DNA of 64,000 nucleotides from Gonocerus acuteangulatus (GCA_946811695.1 OX328128.1:24111273-24175272), one strand, 5' to 3'. Shown: positions 1-11,080, counted from the stretch's first letter. Notes: generated from the letters alone by a model not told the origin. Made by a program: numbers and translations.

Positions 1-42
1 TCATTATCAATAATTAAATTGAATGATTATGAAGTAACAATC

Positions 43-112
43 AGACTTAGTCCTGTAACAGGCCACGAGGGCCATGAGGGGCAGATATTATAGAGGTATC
101 TAATTCTAATAA
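43..112 (-). repeat. SINE tail fragment
   Basis: Reverse-strand copy of the 3' part of the tRNA-derived SINE seen whole at 53623-53996. The shared text includes GTCCTGTAACAGGCC and GGGGCAGATA, matching in reverse the GGACT/TTGTTACGGGAC and TATCTGCCCC text of that copy. Only the last ~70 bp is present. Confidence 0.6.
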
Positions 113-158
113 TATATATATATATATATATATAAATATATATATATAATATATATAA
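112..158. repeat. (TA)n microsatellite
   Basis: Interrupted TA dinucleotide array directly beside the SINE tail fragment. Confidence 0.9.
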
Positions 159-524
159 ACTCTGGATACTGTCAGTATCTATGAGGTAGAATAGATGAAG
201 ATATTAAGAACTTTTTCAAAGAATATTGTATGATTGCAATCTTACCTTTTCCATAAATAAACGTGTAAGGTGACGACGAGGAAGTTAATTTTAATTCAAC
301 AGTGATGTTCAAGGAAGATTTTGATGTATATGAGATCTCAAAATTAAATTAGATATGAATTTCTGCCTTGAGAATTGAGCATTCCCTCTTAAGTATTTCT
401 GAATGTAAGTAGCTTTATTAAAGCTTTTATATGTTTCCAAATACGGTAAGATGTGAGCTACTTGAATCACAAGTATAAAGTTCAAAAGTTTGTGTCGAGG
501 TGTAACTTGTTTTCAGTTATTAAT
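159..524. other. No gene seen
   Basis: AT-rich sequence with stops in all frames. I recognise no repeat or gene in it. Confidence 0.5.
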
Positions 525-645
525 TTATTTATTTCTCTTTTCCCTTTTTCTTCTTTTATTTGATTTCCCCATCGTTTGAGAAAGGAGTTTGTTGCCAATG
601 TTGCGGAACTGAATAAATAAATAAAATAAGGTAAAGATTTTTCCA
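525..645 (+). repeat. Possible non-LTR retrotransposon 3' end
   Basis: The segment ends GTTGCGGAACTGAATAAATA and runs into an (AATA)n tail. A similar end, GTTGCGAAGCT followed by GAATAAATAAATAAA, occurs on the minus strand near 10862. GAATAAATAAATAA-type tails are typical of 5'-truncated Jockey/R1-like insertions. No coding remnant is visible, so this is inferred from the tail alone. Confidence 0.3.
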
Positions 646-898
646 CTAATTAAGGATTCCGATTTGGAGAGTACATAAATAAAAAAAAAAAAAAAAAAAA
701 AGTTATTCATTTCTTATAATAAATTGTACATTTATTACGTGCGCTTATTAATTTACTTTTATTCGAACCCTTTCATCTTTCGTTTAAGTTGGCGAAGTTG
801 TCTTATACTTCACATGAGCTTAGTACTTATCATTAGGACTTGCCTTTTCACTAACAAGGTGAGGGGCTTACAAATTTGTAGTCTCTTCTAGACAGGAA
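646..898. other. Noncoding, with poly-A tract
   Basis: Contains a run of about 21 A at 680-700. Nothing else recognised. Confidence 0.5.
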
Positions 899-1081
899 AA
901 AATTATTATTTTTTGAGAGGAGATCGTTGACCGTAGATGATGCAAGGTAGGGATTGTCGGGGTTCGGTCACTGCTATTTAATAAAACAACATTTTATCAT
1001 AAAAATGGTTTTACCATTTTTATGATAAAATGTAGTTTTATTAAATAGCAGTGACCGAACCCCGAAAATTATTATTTTTTG
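899..1081. repeat. Near-perfect hairpin flanked by 17-bp direct repeats
   Basis: Positions 958-1064 form a palindrome with ~50-bp arms (CGGGGTTCGGTCACTGC... and its complement). The 17-bp sequence AAAATTATTATTTTTTG occurs at 899-915 and again at 1065-1081. The right copy abuts the palindrome; the left one is 42 bp from it. It looks like a small inserted element with a long target duplication, or a foldback with a local duplication. No coding content. Confidence 0.75.
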
Positions 1082-1642
1082 TTTGCTATAATATTTACCA
1101 CATTAGGGTGTCTTGGGGCGAGGCTCTTAAATTTGCTATTAGTTTTGTTTGGAAAAATATTATAATGCTAGTTTACTTCTAAACGTAAGCATATTTTTGA
1201 ATTTATTTGACGAAATGTAAATTATTGTTTAACGATTGTATTTTTTCTTTAATCTACTCTCTAAAAAAAATGAATTGGTGTAAGAATCATGTCGATATCA
1301 TTATCCAAACTCTATATATAAAATAAAGCATTTTCAACCTATTTCTCAGCTCCTAACCTAAGGCCCATTCGACAAAACGACTGGACGTTGTCGAATATTT
1401 TTGTATGCAGAATCACCAGGAAAGAATGACCCAAATCGGTGAACCCAACACTGTGTACTCTCTTTGTAAGCTCGCTTAGTGGCAAGTAAACGTACACAAG
1501 TAGTGGACAGGTGCGTTCAGTAATTCTACAAACTCCCCAGAAAAGATTTTGGGCTGTTTACACGATATGGCAAGGTACAAGTGCTTATTAGAATGGCGCT
1601 GGAGGTTTACATGCCGCATAGTTAATGGAATCCATTCCTACT

Positions 1643-1644
<2 letters not shown>
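1082..1644. other. No gene seen
   Basis: Only a short hairpin (1367-1396) is visible. There is no credible open frame. Confidence 0.5.
1367..1396. repeat. Short hairpin
   Basis: Perfect 9-bp arms ATTCGACAA and TTGTCGAAT around a 12-nt loop. Function unknown; it could be chance. Confidence 0.5.

Positions 1645-1719
<75 letters not shown>
1645..1719. repeat. (TA)n microsatellite
   Basis: Uninterrupted TA array of about 75 bp. Confidence 0.95.
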
Positions 1720-1726
<7 letters not shown>

Positions 1727-2971
1727 CACATTCTATAGATGAATAAATTGGTATTATGATGGATTATGAGGGTTCTGTGCTCCAGGCCTTCAAACGTCCT
1801 CCTAGATTAACGTCAGAAGCACGCACAGATGACGTTGAAAAGTGCCTACCCAAAATCCCTTCTGTTCCGACCAATGGATGTAGTCGAATGGAGATCGGTG
1901 TACTACAGACATAGACACCCTTGAAGGAAGAGAAAGACATTGCTACCATTTTACTTGAGGGTCAGTTCAGCAGATCTCTGGGTCACTGTCTTCTAAGTCA
2001 CCTTGGGTGAAGAGAGTGGATGGTGACGCTCAACAAGGAGAGGACTAGAGGGTTTTGATAAGCGGATAAATTAGTGTGGAAACGTTAGAATTTGGATAAC
2101 ATTCAACGAACGGGATATCGAGGTCTTTATGGAGGTTCATGTTGGAATAGAAAGAGTTCCCCAGAGTAAAGGATCAGTTTGTCCAATTTGTACAGTTGTC
2201 CGTTGACTTCCTGCCTTTTAAGTTTCTTGTGATATTGCCAAATAAGTCCAGACTCCAAAGGTTATTGAACTATACTGGTTGACAGGAATGGGTCGAAATA
2301 TATATTTGTTTAATACATTTTTATTCTAGCAATGCAACCTACGCTACCGTATAAAACGGTAACTTTGTTTACCTCAAGATGGACATAACCCTACCATCTG
2401 TATGAAGCCTTGAAAACATTATTTATGTGAATTTTAATGTCCATTTATACAAGAAAAAGATGTTTGGAACGGTTTTTGTACTGGTTACCAGACGTATAGG
2501 GTCTTCGAAAGACCCCTCTTTCCGCTGAGTAAAATAAAATAAAATTCTACATTTACAGCTACAAACTCTAATCCAATGACTAACATGTGCGCAAATTGAA
2601 CCCATATGGTTAAATTAAGGAAGAAGATTCGAGCAATGCGAGAACATTAAACTTCATCGGCAACATAGGATGTTAAGTAAACGGGTTGACTTGGCGAATT
2701 GAAACTTGGTGAAATCTTCCGGCATAAAGTTGAGGACTTAGTAGGTGTAAAACTGAGAGAAGTCAAACAAACTGGGCAAAGACTTTTCCGTTCTGAAGCA
2801 CAAACATATTAACAACTCAGCTGAAGGCTCTCAAGTAGTTTCAACGGTGAAGCGAATTTAATAAATCTACAAATTTTGTTATTTACCTATTACTAAAAAA
2901 TACTTTAAAAGAAAAGGACAATGAGTTTTCCGTTCCTAAAGCCGATATAATATTCGTGTAAGTGTATGTAT
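1720..2971. other. No gene seen; moderately GC-richer stretch
   Basis: About 1770-2100 is less AT-rich than its surroundings, but all frames are broken and no protein family is recognisable. The rest is ordinary AT-rich DNA. Confidence 0.4.
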
Positions 2972-2980
2972 CCTCTCTCC

Positions 2981-3056
<76 letters not shown>
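2972..3056. repeat. (CT)n-(TA)n compound microsatellite
   Basis: CT repeats (2972-2993) run directly into TA repeats (2994-3056). The array ends where a SINE copy begins, as at 53561-53623. Confidence 0.9.
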
Positions 3057-3057
<1 letters not shown>

Positions 3058-3290
3058 GGGGGCGAGCTTGGGCCAGATAAAATTCGGGCGCGCTTTGAAT
3101 AATTTTAGGTTCTAATGTCGTCGTTTGGGTTTAGTGGGCTACCCACTTTACCTCCAGGCTTTAGTGGGCAACTGAAAATGAAAAGATCAGGCGGCCGGGG
3201 CATATTACTGACTATCATATAGTCTAGAATCTTCAGCATCTGCTCCTCTGGACCCACGTGGCCTGTTCCAAGACTTATTTTATAATTCTA
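3057..3290 (+). repeat. Degenerate tRNA-derived SINE copy
   Basis: Aligns by eye with the SINE at 53623-53996: GGGGCGAG start, then GCGCTTT..TTTTAGGTTCTA, then ATCAGGCGGCCGG.GCAT.TACTGAC and the ATCTGCTCCTCTGGACCC region. Most of the tRNA-like head is deleted or diverged, so no intact promoter boxes remain. Like the other copy it follows a (TA)n array. Confidence 0.55.
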
Positions 3291-3294
3291 CATT

Positions 3295-4215
3295 TTTAGC
3301 ATAAATATGCTTTACCGCTGACTAAACTGAAAAAAAAACCGTTACAAAAAGTGTCCGCTAGCGTTCGCGCTGGTGCACAGTGGTCAAAAACCGCCCAAAT
3401 GCGCTCAAAACTCAATAACATGTGATATTGTTGATTTAGAAACCTGAAATTAAATATTTCAAGTAGGACACGATTTTTCACTCGGATCACTTCAGACATT
3501 TGTTGCAGTCAACACTGACTTGAGTACCGCAAAAAAAATCCATCTTCGATTTGCTTCGAATGTTTAAATAGAGATAACGCGCGTCTGTCTTACCCAGTTC
3601 GTTCACGTCTAGCACCGAAATAGTCAAACTTATGCAGCCAATTTCGGTCTGGGCTCTTTCTATACATGTCCACTGAAAATGTAAGCCCAAAATTAGAGAG
3701 ACGCAAAAAGTATAAGACAAAACGAAATTTGATACGTGTATTTTTTTTACTTTTTAAGTATCCCCGTCCACGTCGACGATTCTAAAAATAAATAAATATT
3801 TTTTTTGCCCTTCGAACATCCCATAAAACAAGAAAAAAATGCGTCAAACTTATTGATCTGAACAAGTAGAGTTGCAGAAACGATTTTGGTACATGAGGAT
3901 TTGGGAATTTTCTTCGTTTCTTGTACTTCCATGATTAACCACCGTCCTGCAATCAACAATGGGGGCCTGAAACTCAAGAAATGACACTCTCAGGAGGTCT
4001 TTAACATATATTTAAGACCAAAATGTTCGGAGAAAAAAATCAAGTTTTGAGCGCTTTTTGAATATTTTTGACCACTGTGTGGCGGAGTGGCCATGTAAGA
4101 AAAAAAAAACTGTATGTTATACAGTACGTTACATAGGTTTTTCGGGTGGAACTAAAGCATATTTATCTTCCTGAATTTGAGAAGAAGGCTCTAAACGAAA
4201 GTTGTAACTTTTTTT
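3295..4215 (-). repeat. Dispersed repeat, longer copy
   Basis: Both ends recur in inverted orientation at 9695-9895. One end shares the AGCATAAATATGCTTTA region, CTGACTAAACTGAAA and a GCGTTCGCGCTGG block; the other shares GAAGGCTCTAAACGAAA. The copy at 9695 is an internally deleted version. Three successive minus-strand frames of 67-77 codons fall inside it (3296-3499, 3487-3720, 3747-3977). They could be remnants of one protein broken by frameshifts, but I recognise no domain, so I class this as an unclassified TE. Confidence 0.5.
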
Positions 4216-5052
4216 TATGCTGCATATGCATGTATTCCATTAGCAGCGAATGTATACAATGTTTTTCTTTTTAGCGCATTAACACGACAGTTATTCCGTT
4301 AGGACGTAGTGGAGGATGAAGTCAATGGTCAATGTGCGTGCCGCGATTCGATTTGTAAGAGTTTGCTGTATGGGTCAAGTAATTTATTATTTAAATCCAC
4401 ATTTAAATGATGGTCTCTGGTACACATTACATCGGTGTCTTTGGCCTTTCTTCATCCGCTAGACATTTATTCCTGACAAATCCGGCCAAAGAGAATGGTG
4501 AAACGTCCAAAATCTGACTCCATTCCATAGCCGAATCCCAACTATTCCAACCATTTCCACAGGTAACCATTTGAATCTCAACATCAATCGGTTTCGGTAT
4601 AACTTTCTGCTTCGTACATCAAATGCACCAAATAATATCAATGCGCGGGCAGCAGCTAATAACCTTACATCTCATCAGAAAAATATATAAGGACATTTCT
4701 ATATTAAGATGTCCCAATTACTGCGCACGACAATATGCTGAATCCTGCAATCACCGGAACGCCCGAAATGAGCCAATAATGGTTATGAAGGTGGGAATAA
4801 AGGAAGCAGTTAATTTAATAAAGTCATTGGATGTTGGTAGATGGAAACAACTAGGAAGTACGGACACCCCAAGGGTTGGCTTATGAAGGGAGGGTTGGGG
4901 TTAATAACCCTATTGTATAAGGGATTATATAAATAAATCAACCTGGAGAACGAAATGAGGGACGCAACCCTCTTTTTCGGCAGGAGCATTGCCAAAACGC
5001 AAATAACTTATGAACTCAAGAAATGGTTGGGATTCGGTTATTGTAAGAGGCA
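4216..5052. other. No gene seen
   Basis: A weak 87-codon plus-strand frame at 4623-4886 resembles no known family and has no supporting start context. Treated as noncoding. Confidence 0.4.
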
Positions 5053-5196
5053 GACTTCTGCAACAATAAGTGTCTAGGCGATGGTGGAAGACCACGTTAA
5101 CTCTTAAGTGTTTGGGTGTTATACCAACACTTATCCGTAGTCATTTAAATGTTATCGTAGTCTTCCTCCATCACTTAGGCATTTATTGCTGAAGAC
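5053..5196. repeat. Imperfect inverted repeat
   Basis: Arms 5053-5095 and 5157-5196 share GACTTC.GCAA.AA..G.CTA.G.GATGG.GGAAGAC.AC in inverted orientation, with a ~60-bp loop. This is consistent with a small MITE-like hairpin; no coding content. Confidence 0.6.
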
Positions 5197-5934
5197 GGCT
5201 GCTAAAGACCTTGCCAAAACGTTCGGAATATAGATTTCTCTGAAAATCTGATATTTTCTCTCAGCCGAATCCTCACAATCCCTTTAGTTCCAATAACCTC
5301 AAAAGCTAACTATCTTCATCTCATTCAGATATTATGTATGGTAGAATGAAGATGAGATACGAAATATCCGAAAAAAGAATCTCTTAAAATTGAACCAGAA
5401 AATACAATTTTACCGTATGTTTCCTAGTTTCTTCCGATAGGGCAATCCGGAAGTGCTGACCAGAAATACCTGCGTCCAAATGTAAATGTTCGCGATACCG
5501 TCTCCAAAATTATCGGATTGTGGTGAAATTCGGTAAGTTCGTTTAACAACAGAATCCACCGACCGGAAGACTGCTGTTTTGCCTAGTTCTGGTTAAACAA
5601 AATTGTAGCACATAAGGATAAGGGACGTCCAGGAACACTTATTATGGATGTTTTAGCGAGGGAGGGGGGTAGAAGAAGAGCAACCACGAGCATTTACGAC
5701 AAAACAGGTTCAACCTCAACAGAGACAAATAAAACATAAAGTTTATTTGTACAGTTTCAGCAAAGGTAGTTGAGGCGAGCGGATTAAGTAAAATAACTTA
5801 TGAATTACATTTCTGGAGACATTTCTTGTTTATGTACCTACCAAACATCAACAATAACACCAAAGGGTCTCCCTGTAATCAAGTGGCTAGCATGCAGCAT
5901 TCTCATGCATAAACAGTTATAGATATCGCTTTAA
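5197..5934. other. No gene seen
   Basis: AT-rich sequence, no credible frame. A short inverted pair (CTCATTCA/TGAATGAG-like) lies near 5320-5360. Confidence 0.4.
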
Positions 5935-6260
5935 AAATGGTTTCCTTCCTTTTATAAAAAAAAAAAAAAAAATCTATAAAAAGTGTACCTCCAATCACAT
6001 GAAGGCGAAAAAGTAAGCGATTTTTTCGCCCCAAAACAGTGTTCCGGTAGACGCATTCTGCGAACTTGACCTTTCAAATTAGAAGACGGATTTTTGTAAC
6101 CAATTGTTTATCCCAATCGGACAATTTTTGGGGCAGTTACATAGCGAACAGACAAATTTATATATATATATATCTATATATATATATATATGCGCGCAAA
6201 TTTGTTTTCGTTATCTATGGATTCTGAAACGAGAAATTTTCTAGTTGGCACTTCCGAAGT
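5935..6260 (+). repeat. Family A repeat, partial copy
   Basis: Matches the right part of the A copy at 37521-39181: TTTTTTTCGCCCCAAAACA, the AACTTGACCTTTCAAATTAGA segment, GCGAACAGACAAAT, a (TA)n array at 6157-6191, then TTCTGAAACG.GAAATTTTCTAG and GGCACTTCCG. Both outer ends are missing. Confidence 0.7.
6157..6191. repeat. (TA)n inside family A
   Basis: Short TA array at the position where every fuller A copy has one. Confidence 0.8.
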
Positions 6261-7087
6261 GCATCACGATATCAAGTTCAAAGTTTAAATTCTGAAGTAT
6301 TCATTACTATTTCGACTTTAAAATATTTGATCAGTTGTAACTGATAAAAACTAACTCAATATATGCAGACATAAAACAATTTATATGAGTCGGTAATAAA
6401 AAAAAGAGAGAGAAAACACGTGGAGTTTATATCGATTTTCACAAAACAATAATAAAATTTGACATAAAAAACAAAACAAAAAAAAACATGAAAGAGACCT
6501 AGCAATTACATGGGTTCATTCATTCATCATACTTTACGAATAGCCCCAAAAAGAACCAAGACAGAATAAAAATAAAACACCCAATAATATATTGTGAGCG
6601 GTTCAATAATATATACACGGGAAACGTGAGGGGGAATTTCATTTGTTTCACGTGTGCCACTTTTATCTTTTCCAAATGTTTATTTCTCTTTTCTTTATCC
6701 CTGATTGAGACATGTAAAGCCTTTGAGAAGGTTTCCATTATAAAATGTAATATATTTCAATATATATATATGAAAGGTTATTTCCGTCAATTGATGTGAG
6801 ATAATAATTTCTTCTTTTTATACAAACTGATATTTCAATCAATGTATTAAGTTTTTCCTATTTTTGAGGAATAATAACATCACATTATTTTCGCTGTTTT
6901 TACATCAACTGACATTTATCCTTTCCAGGGGAGGGGGCAGGGAGACTCCCCGGATTCCTAGAATTTTTAATGATTTTCCTTAAGGAGAAATAAGTCTGAT
7001 CAATAAAATGTTTTTAGGGGTTGAAATAAAATGACGTAATGTGATAAAAGTGTTCATTCATCATTACATATACCCCAGTAACCCTTT
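6261..7087. other. No gene seen
   Basis: AT-rich. A GGGGAGGGGGCAGGGAGACTCCCC-like GC patch lies near 6928-6951. No coding signal. Confidence 0.4.
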
Positions 7088-7210
7088 TTTAGCGCGGTTC
7101 CTCCCTCCGTCCATAGGGAGGAAACACGCTTAAGATATTGACCTCATGTAAATTTAACATTTTAGATCGTATAGATATCTGTTATAGAATATAACAGCGA
7201 TTTAAATTTG

Positions 7211-7270
<60 letters not shown>

Positions 7271-7281
7271 TATATACATTC

Positions 7282-7359
<78 letters not shown>

Positions 7360-7436
7360 GTTTGCTCTCCCACCAGCTCAAAAATGGTCCGAGTTTAAAG
7401 AAATTTAGTAAAAAAATCTTTCTTCTAATTTAAAAC
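7088..7436 (-). repeat. Family A repeat, hairpin end plus (TA)n
   Basis: Begins TTAGCGCGGTTCCTCCCTCC followed by the complementary AGGGAGGAA, the terminal hairpin of family A, then GACCTCATG. The middle is deleted down to AAATTTG. An interrupted TA array (7211-7352) follows, then TTTGTTGGTTTGCTCTC and GGTCCGAGTTTAAAGAAATTT, the A-type block next to the array. Confidence 0.7.
7211..7352. repeat. (TA)n with TACA/TGCA interruptions
   Basis: About 140 bp of TA repeats with scattered G and C substitutions; internal to a family A copy. Confidence 0.9.
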
Positions 7437-7599
7437 GTCTTAGTCTTAGTATGGGTGGCGAGCTATCCACACATGGGGATTTAGTGGCCCCTGAGGAGGT
7501 GGCATAAAGGCCACGAAACATGTAGGGCGTGCCAAAAATAAAATAGTACATAAAATGGAGTACTATTATTTCGACCTGTGCCATATTTATAAAAAATAA

Positions 7600-7600
<1 letters not shown>
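7437..7600 (+). repeat. Possible Penelope-like tail with hammerhead-like fold
   Basis: Lies between two copies of the same family A segment. It contains CTGAGGAG (7491-7498), a 5-bp stem GTGGC/GCCAC (7499-7503, 7510-7514), GAAA (7515-7518) and CATGT (7519-7523), which pairs with ACATG (7471-7475); GGG 7476-7478 can pair with CCC 7488-7490. This is the arrangement of a hammerhead ribozyme core, and Penelope-like retroelements are known to carry such motifs. A GTACATAAAATGGAGTAC stretch follows. The UH nucleotides normally found at the cleavage site are not evident, so activity is doubtful. The family assignment is inference. Confidence 0.35.
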
Positions 7601-7655
<55 letters not shown>

Positions 7656-7920
7656 GTTTGCTCTCCCACCAGCTCAAAAATGGTCCGATTTTAAAGAAAT
7701 TTAGTAAAAAAATCTTTCTTCTAATTTAAAACGTCAAGTTCGTTAGCCAGCAAAATCCGTCCACGGGAACATTGTTTTTGGTGCAAAATTCGAGGGAAAC
7801 GATTAGGAACACTAACATTTTCGAGTTAATATACTTTTAGGTACTCGGTTTATAGGTTCCTTCGCGCGGAAAAACCAACGCAACCATTTTTAAATCGATA
7901 TCTGTAACTTGTTTCGAGAA
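7601..7920 (-). repeat. Family A repeat, second adjacent partial copy
   Basis: A (TA)n array (7601-7650) is followed by TTTGTTGGTTTGCTCTCCCA. Positions 7651-7734 repeat 7352-7435 with one visible base change. It continues with CAAGTTCGTTAGCCAGCA and AATCCGTCCAC, as in the A copies at 57532 and 47343, to about 7920. The near identity of the two segments shows a recent duplication. Confidence 0.7.
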
Positions 7921-8810
7921 AAATTGAAACCCCTACTTTTCCAAAAAAGATACGGACTACTAAAACGACTCCTTGGACCCACATCTAAATTATTGATGCA
8001 GTACAAACTTATGATATCCAAAAAAAGGATTCATAATGGTCGAAAACATGAGGAATTTAACTTTGGAGTACAGCAAAAACATCAAACAACAACAGAATAC
8101 AGGTATTCCAGTAAAACGTTTTTCAATTTGAAATTGTAAATGCCCCATTCTATGTATCTAACAAAACTCATTATAATGACCTCAACATTCGATTTGCAAA
8201 AATTCGATTCGAAACGTTCCACTCCAAGTTGTCTCACCATGCTAATCCTGAAGGTCTATCCTTATCTTCCCAATACCACCCAGATAATCCTTCCAGGCGC
8301 CTTAAAATACAGTGGTCTCGAGATAAACGTTAGACGTGGTTAGAACAGGCAAGCCTAGGGAGCATGCGTTGCTAGGACGATAATAGGTCAGCTGTTACAG
8401 TACTGTATCTATTTCATAGTATTATTTTTAATTGAGGTTAATTTCAACTACGAGCGCAGACCTTGAATTACTAGAAATGAACTGTGATTTTGTCCCTCAC
8501 AGAGCTTAAGCTATACCTGGTGATGGTCAATCCGAGGTAATAATATTCCGAACCATTGCAAAGCATCCTCACCCATCAGCATCCCCAGTCAGAGCACATC
8601 TTGTTAGTGCTCGCAAATTTAAGGGGTGTTTTCCTTATTTCCCCAAGGAAACATAATTTTTTAAATTTTAACGTCCATTTATTTGTACAACGAATTTTAA
8701 CCTGTTGTGGTTAAACTGCTGTTACTGCTAACCTATAGATAAAGGGTTACATATACGTTATCTGTTTCTTGACACTGGTCCGGAGCGCCACAATGTCAAG
8801 AAACATTATA
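7921..8810. other. No gene seen
   Basis: Two short plus-strand frames (7909-8139, 8140-8343) look like chance. CAGTGGTCTCGAGATAA at 8310-8326 resembles a pogo-type terminal repeat, but I found no partner end. A small hairpin GTTTCTTGACA/TGTCAAGAAAC spans 8763-8803. Confidence 0.4.
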
Positions 8811-8908
8811 TTGGGTTGGCAAGTAAGTCCTTTCGGTTTTCATTTTTTTTTTTTTTTCTTTTTGAAAAAAAAAAATATGAAAACCGAAAGGACTTACTTG
8901 CCAACCCA
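8811..8908. mobile_element. Mariner-like miniature hairpin element
   Basis: A 98-bp near-perfect palindrome whose arms start TTGGGTTGGCAAGTAAGTCC and end with the complement, enclosing a T/A-rich centre. GGTTGGCAAGTAAGTCC-type ends resemble terminal repeats of mariner elements. TA precedes the left end. It is too short to encode anything and would depend on a mariner transposase. Confidence 0.6.
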
Positions 8909-9694
8909 ATGCTTTGCTTATTTATCAATTGAATGATGAATAACTTATAGTATTACGGGAACCGTCTCATAATAAACTGCAAAAAAAAATGTACTGCAGA
9001 TAATTTTGATGATACATTATTTAACGCAATGAAATAACTACTTATCTGCCGTGACGAAGATCGGGTATTCAGCTAGTACATTATATTCAACGAACTTGAT
9101 GATTGCACAGATATATTTACATATTTACATTAAAAAAAAAAAAAAAAAAAAAAACTTCCTAAATATCACTGTGGATAAATAAAATATTGAAACGCCCACA
9201 GATTTCAGCAATTTCTGTCAGTGGGCGTTTAATTATTCCTCCCCTATTTTAATAATAGCAATAATAAATAATTACAAATTATATCAAGAAAGCCCACCCC
9301 GCACCTATATATGCTAACATCAAAGAGCGGCAAAGGACCGGCATGCTTTACCTCCAACACCCTTCAACCTAATCTGTATTCATCTTTAATATATGCCTTC
9401 ATATAACTTCCGTGGAAATTGCTTTTCTCCTAGTATGGCTTCCCTCTCTAAATAAGGTAACTGAAACTCCTTACTATATGCGCTGAACATGATACATGTA
9501 GACAAGGTGGGATGAGTTTCACGAGAAACATTATCTTAAAACTCATTTAAATAATGTTAACATATATATCACATTGAAATTGTTAGTCCGAAGGAATGTA
9601 CCTTTTAAGGTTGCAATTATAAAAGAGTTTTTAAAACATATCTTGAAATCATCTTGGATCCTTCCTACAAAAATGGAAGGAATACATATATAAA
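8909..9694. other. No gene seen
   Basis: Contains a poly-A run near 9131-9154 and a short hairpin (9191-9229). Otherwise unremarkable. Confidence 0.4.
9191..9229. repeat. Short hairpin
   Basis: Arms AACGCCCAC and GTGGGCGTT, with AGA/TCT extending the stem, around a short loop. Function unknown. Confidence 0.55.
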
Positions 9695-9895
9695 ATTAAT
9701 TTCGTTTAGAGCCTTCTGCTCTAATTTAGGAACATGAATATGCTTATTTATGTTCGTACATGGCTACAGCGCATGCGCGAACGCCAGCGATTTTGTACAT
9801 GACCACCGCAAGCGCGAACGCCAGCAGAAACTTTTTTGTAACGTTTTTTTTTCAGTTTAGTCATCGCTAAAGCATATTTATGCAAAAATAAACTA
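9695..9895 (+). repeat. Dispersed repeat, internally deleted copy
   Basis: Inverted copy of both ends of 3295-4215: TTTCGTTTAGAGCCTTCT at the left and the GCGCGAACGCCAGC, TTCAGTTTAGTCA and TAAAGCATATTTATGC text at the right. The ~700-bp interior is missing. Confidence 0.6.
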
Positions 9896-10861
9896 CTGGG
9901 CGACTACGTTAACCAGTAAAATCATTCCATCAGAAATTGTTTTTTTTGGGGTTTTTTTTCGGCCTCGAGATACTAATATGCTCCTAACGGTTGAGATCTG
10001 TATTATAACGAAACTTTGCATACGTCGCACAGTGGGCAAGAATCCATTTTTAGGTGGAAACATTTTTTTTTTTTTTTGTGTTTTTCAATGTTTTTGAGAT
10101 CACTGAGTAAATGAAAAATCTTAAAAAAAATTCTTTGACCCAAAGTTTTTAGTATAGCCAACCACGTAATGCTGTAGATACACATAAATTAAGCCATAAT
10201 GGATATAAATTTAGAAAACATTTTGTAAATCTATGGAACATTTAAGTAGTAACTTTTTGCGTCTATTATTTATATAAAAATAATACTTATACTCATAAAA
10301 AAATGGAAAAAAGAAAAAAGTAATTTTACTGACTTGTTTTTTAATACCTAGTAACAAATATGTAATAATAATTATATAATAATAATTATTTGATGCACTA
10401 AAAATGAATCCATCAATCTTCGTCAGATTCAATACTGCTTCATCTTTCAGTATTTTCTTCTGACGAATCAGTATAGTCAGCCTCATTTCCTAATGACAGT
10501 TCATGAAGTGATCATTTGGTAAACTGCACTTTAATGAGCTAATTACAACTAAATCATATTGTTGCTTTTTGACGCAAACCTTTTTGAAAACTGGTGACAA
10601 TCGGGTCAGATGAAACTAGAAGCAACATAAGATCTTTGCGGCCTCTCTAGAATATTTTTTACGGCCTAGGGTCGGTAAAAAGTTTTTCCGGGCAACCTGC
10701 ACCTTGACTTGTGAACTATCTTGTCACGCGGAAAAGTCCTTAAGCGATTCAGCTCTCCGATGACATTTTGTCCACATGTCACTGATGTTTTTGGAATAAT
10801 ATTTTATGGCGTCTTTAATTATTCTCATATTTAAAATGTTGTCTTTATCGTTATATTCTAG
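9896..10861. other. No gene seen
   Basis: AT-rich. CATACGTCGCACAGTGGGCA (10018-10037) recurs in similar form near 58853 and inverted near 61035, a minor dispersed motif. An AT-only palindrome lies near 10363-10392. Confidence 0.4.
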
Positions 10862-11080
10862 TTTTTATTTATTTATTCATTTCGAGAGCTTCGCAACAAG
10901 GGTGATCTGCTATTGGTGCTATTGAATAACAAAAAATAAAAACAATAAAAAAAAATGAGGATAAATAATAATAAGAAATACAATAAAGTAATTGGTTATG
11001 AATTAATTGGTTATGATCTGAAAAATAAATATGATCCGATGATAGGTGATAACATAGGATAGCCAACCGAAAAAAAAATA
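10862..11080 (-). repeat. Possible non-LTR retrotransposon 3' end
   Basis: On the minus strand the text reads CCTTGTTGCGAAGCT followed by GAATAAATAAATAAAAA, a Jockey/R1-like style of 3' end. Upstream (higher coordinates) is A/T-rich with no recognisable coding remnant. Compare 525-645. Confidence 0.3.

Noticed and set aside
1549..1746. Open frames made of repeating Tyr-Ile codons (also near 7182-7408, 7405-7677, 15885-16334, 17456-17773, 18603-18888, 56910-57092)
   Set aside because: They are read-through of (TA)n arrays, in which two of the three frames on each strand are free of stops. Not genes.
3296..3977. Three neighbouring minus-strand frames as one frameshifted gene
   Set aside because: They fit end to end but no motif is recognisable; noted under the dispersed repeat rather than called as a gene.
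8310..8330. CAGTGGTCTCGAGATAA as a pogo-type transposon end
   Set aside because: No matching inverted end was found within 1.5 kb, so it is left as a chance match.
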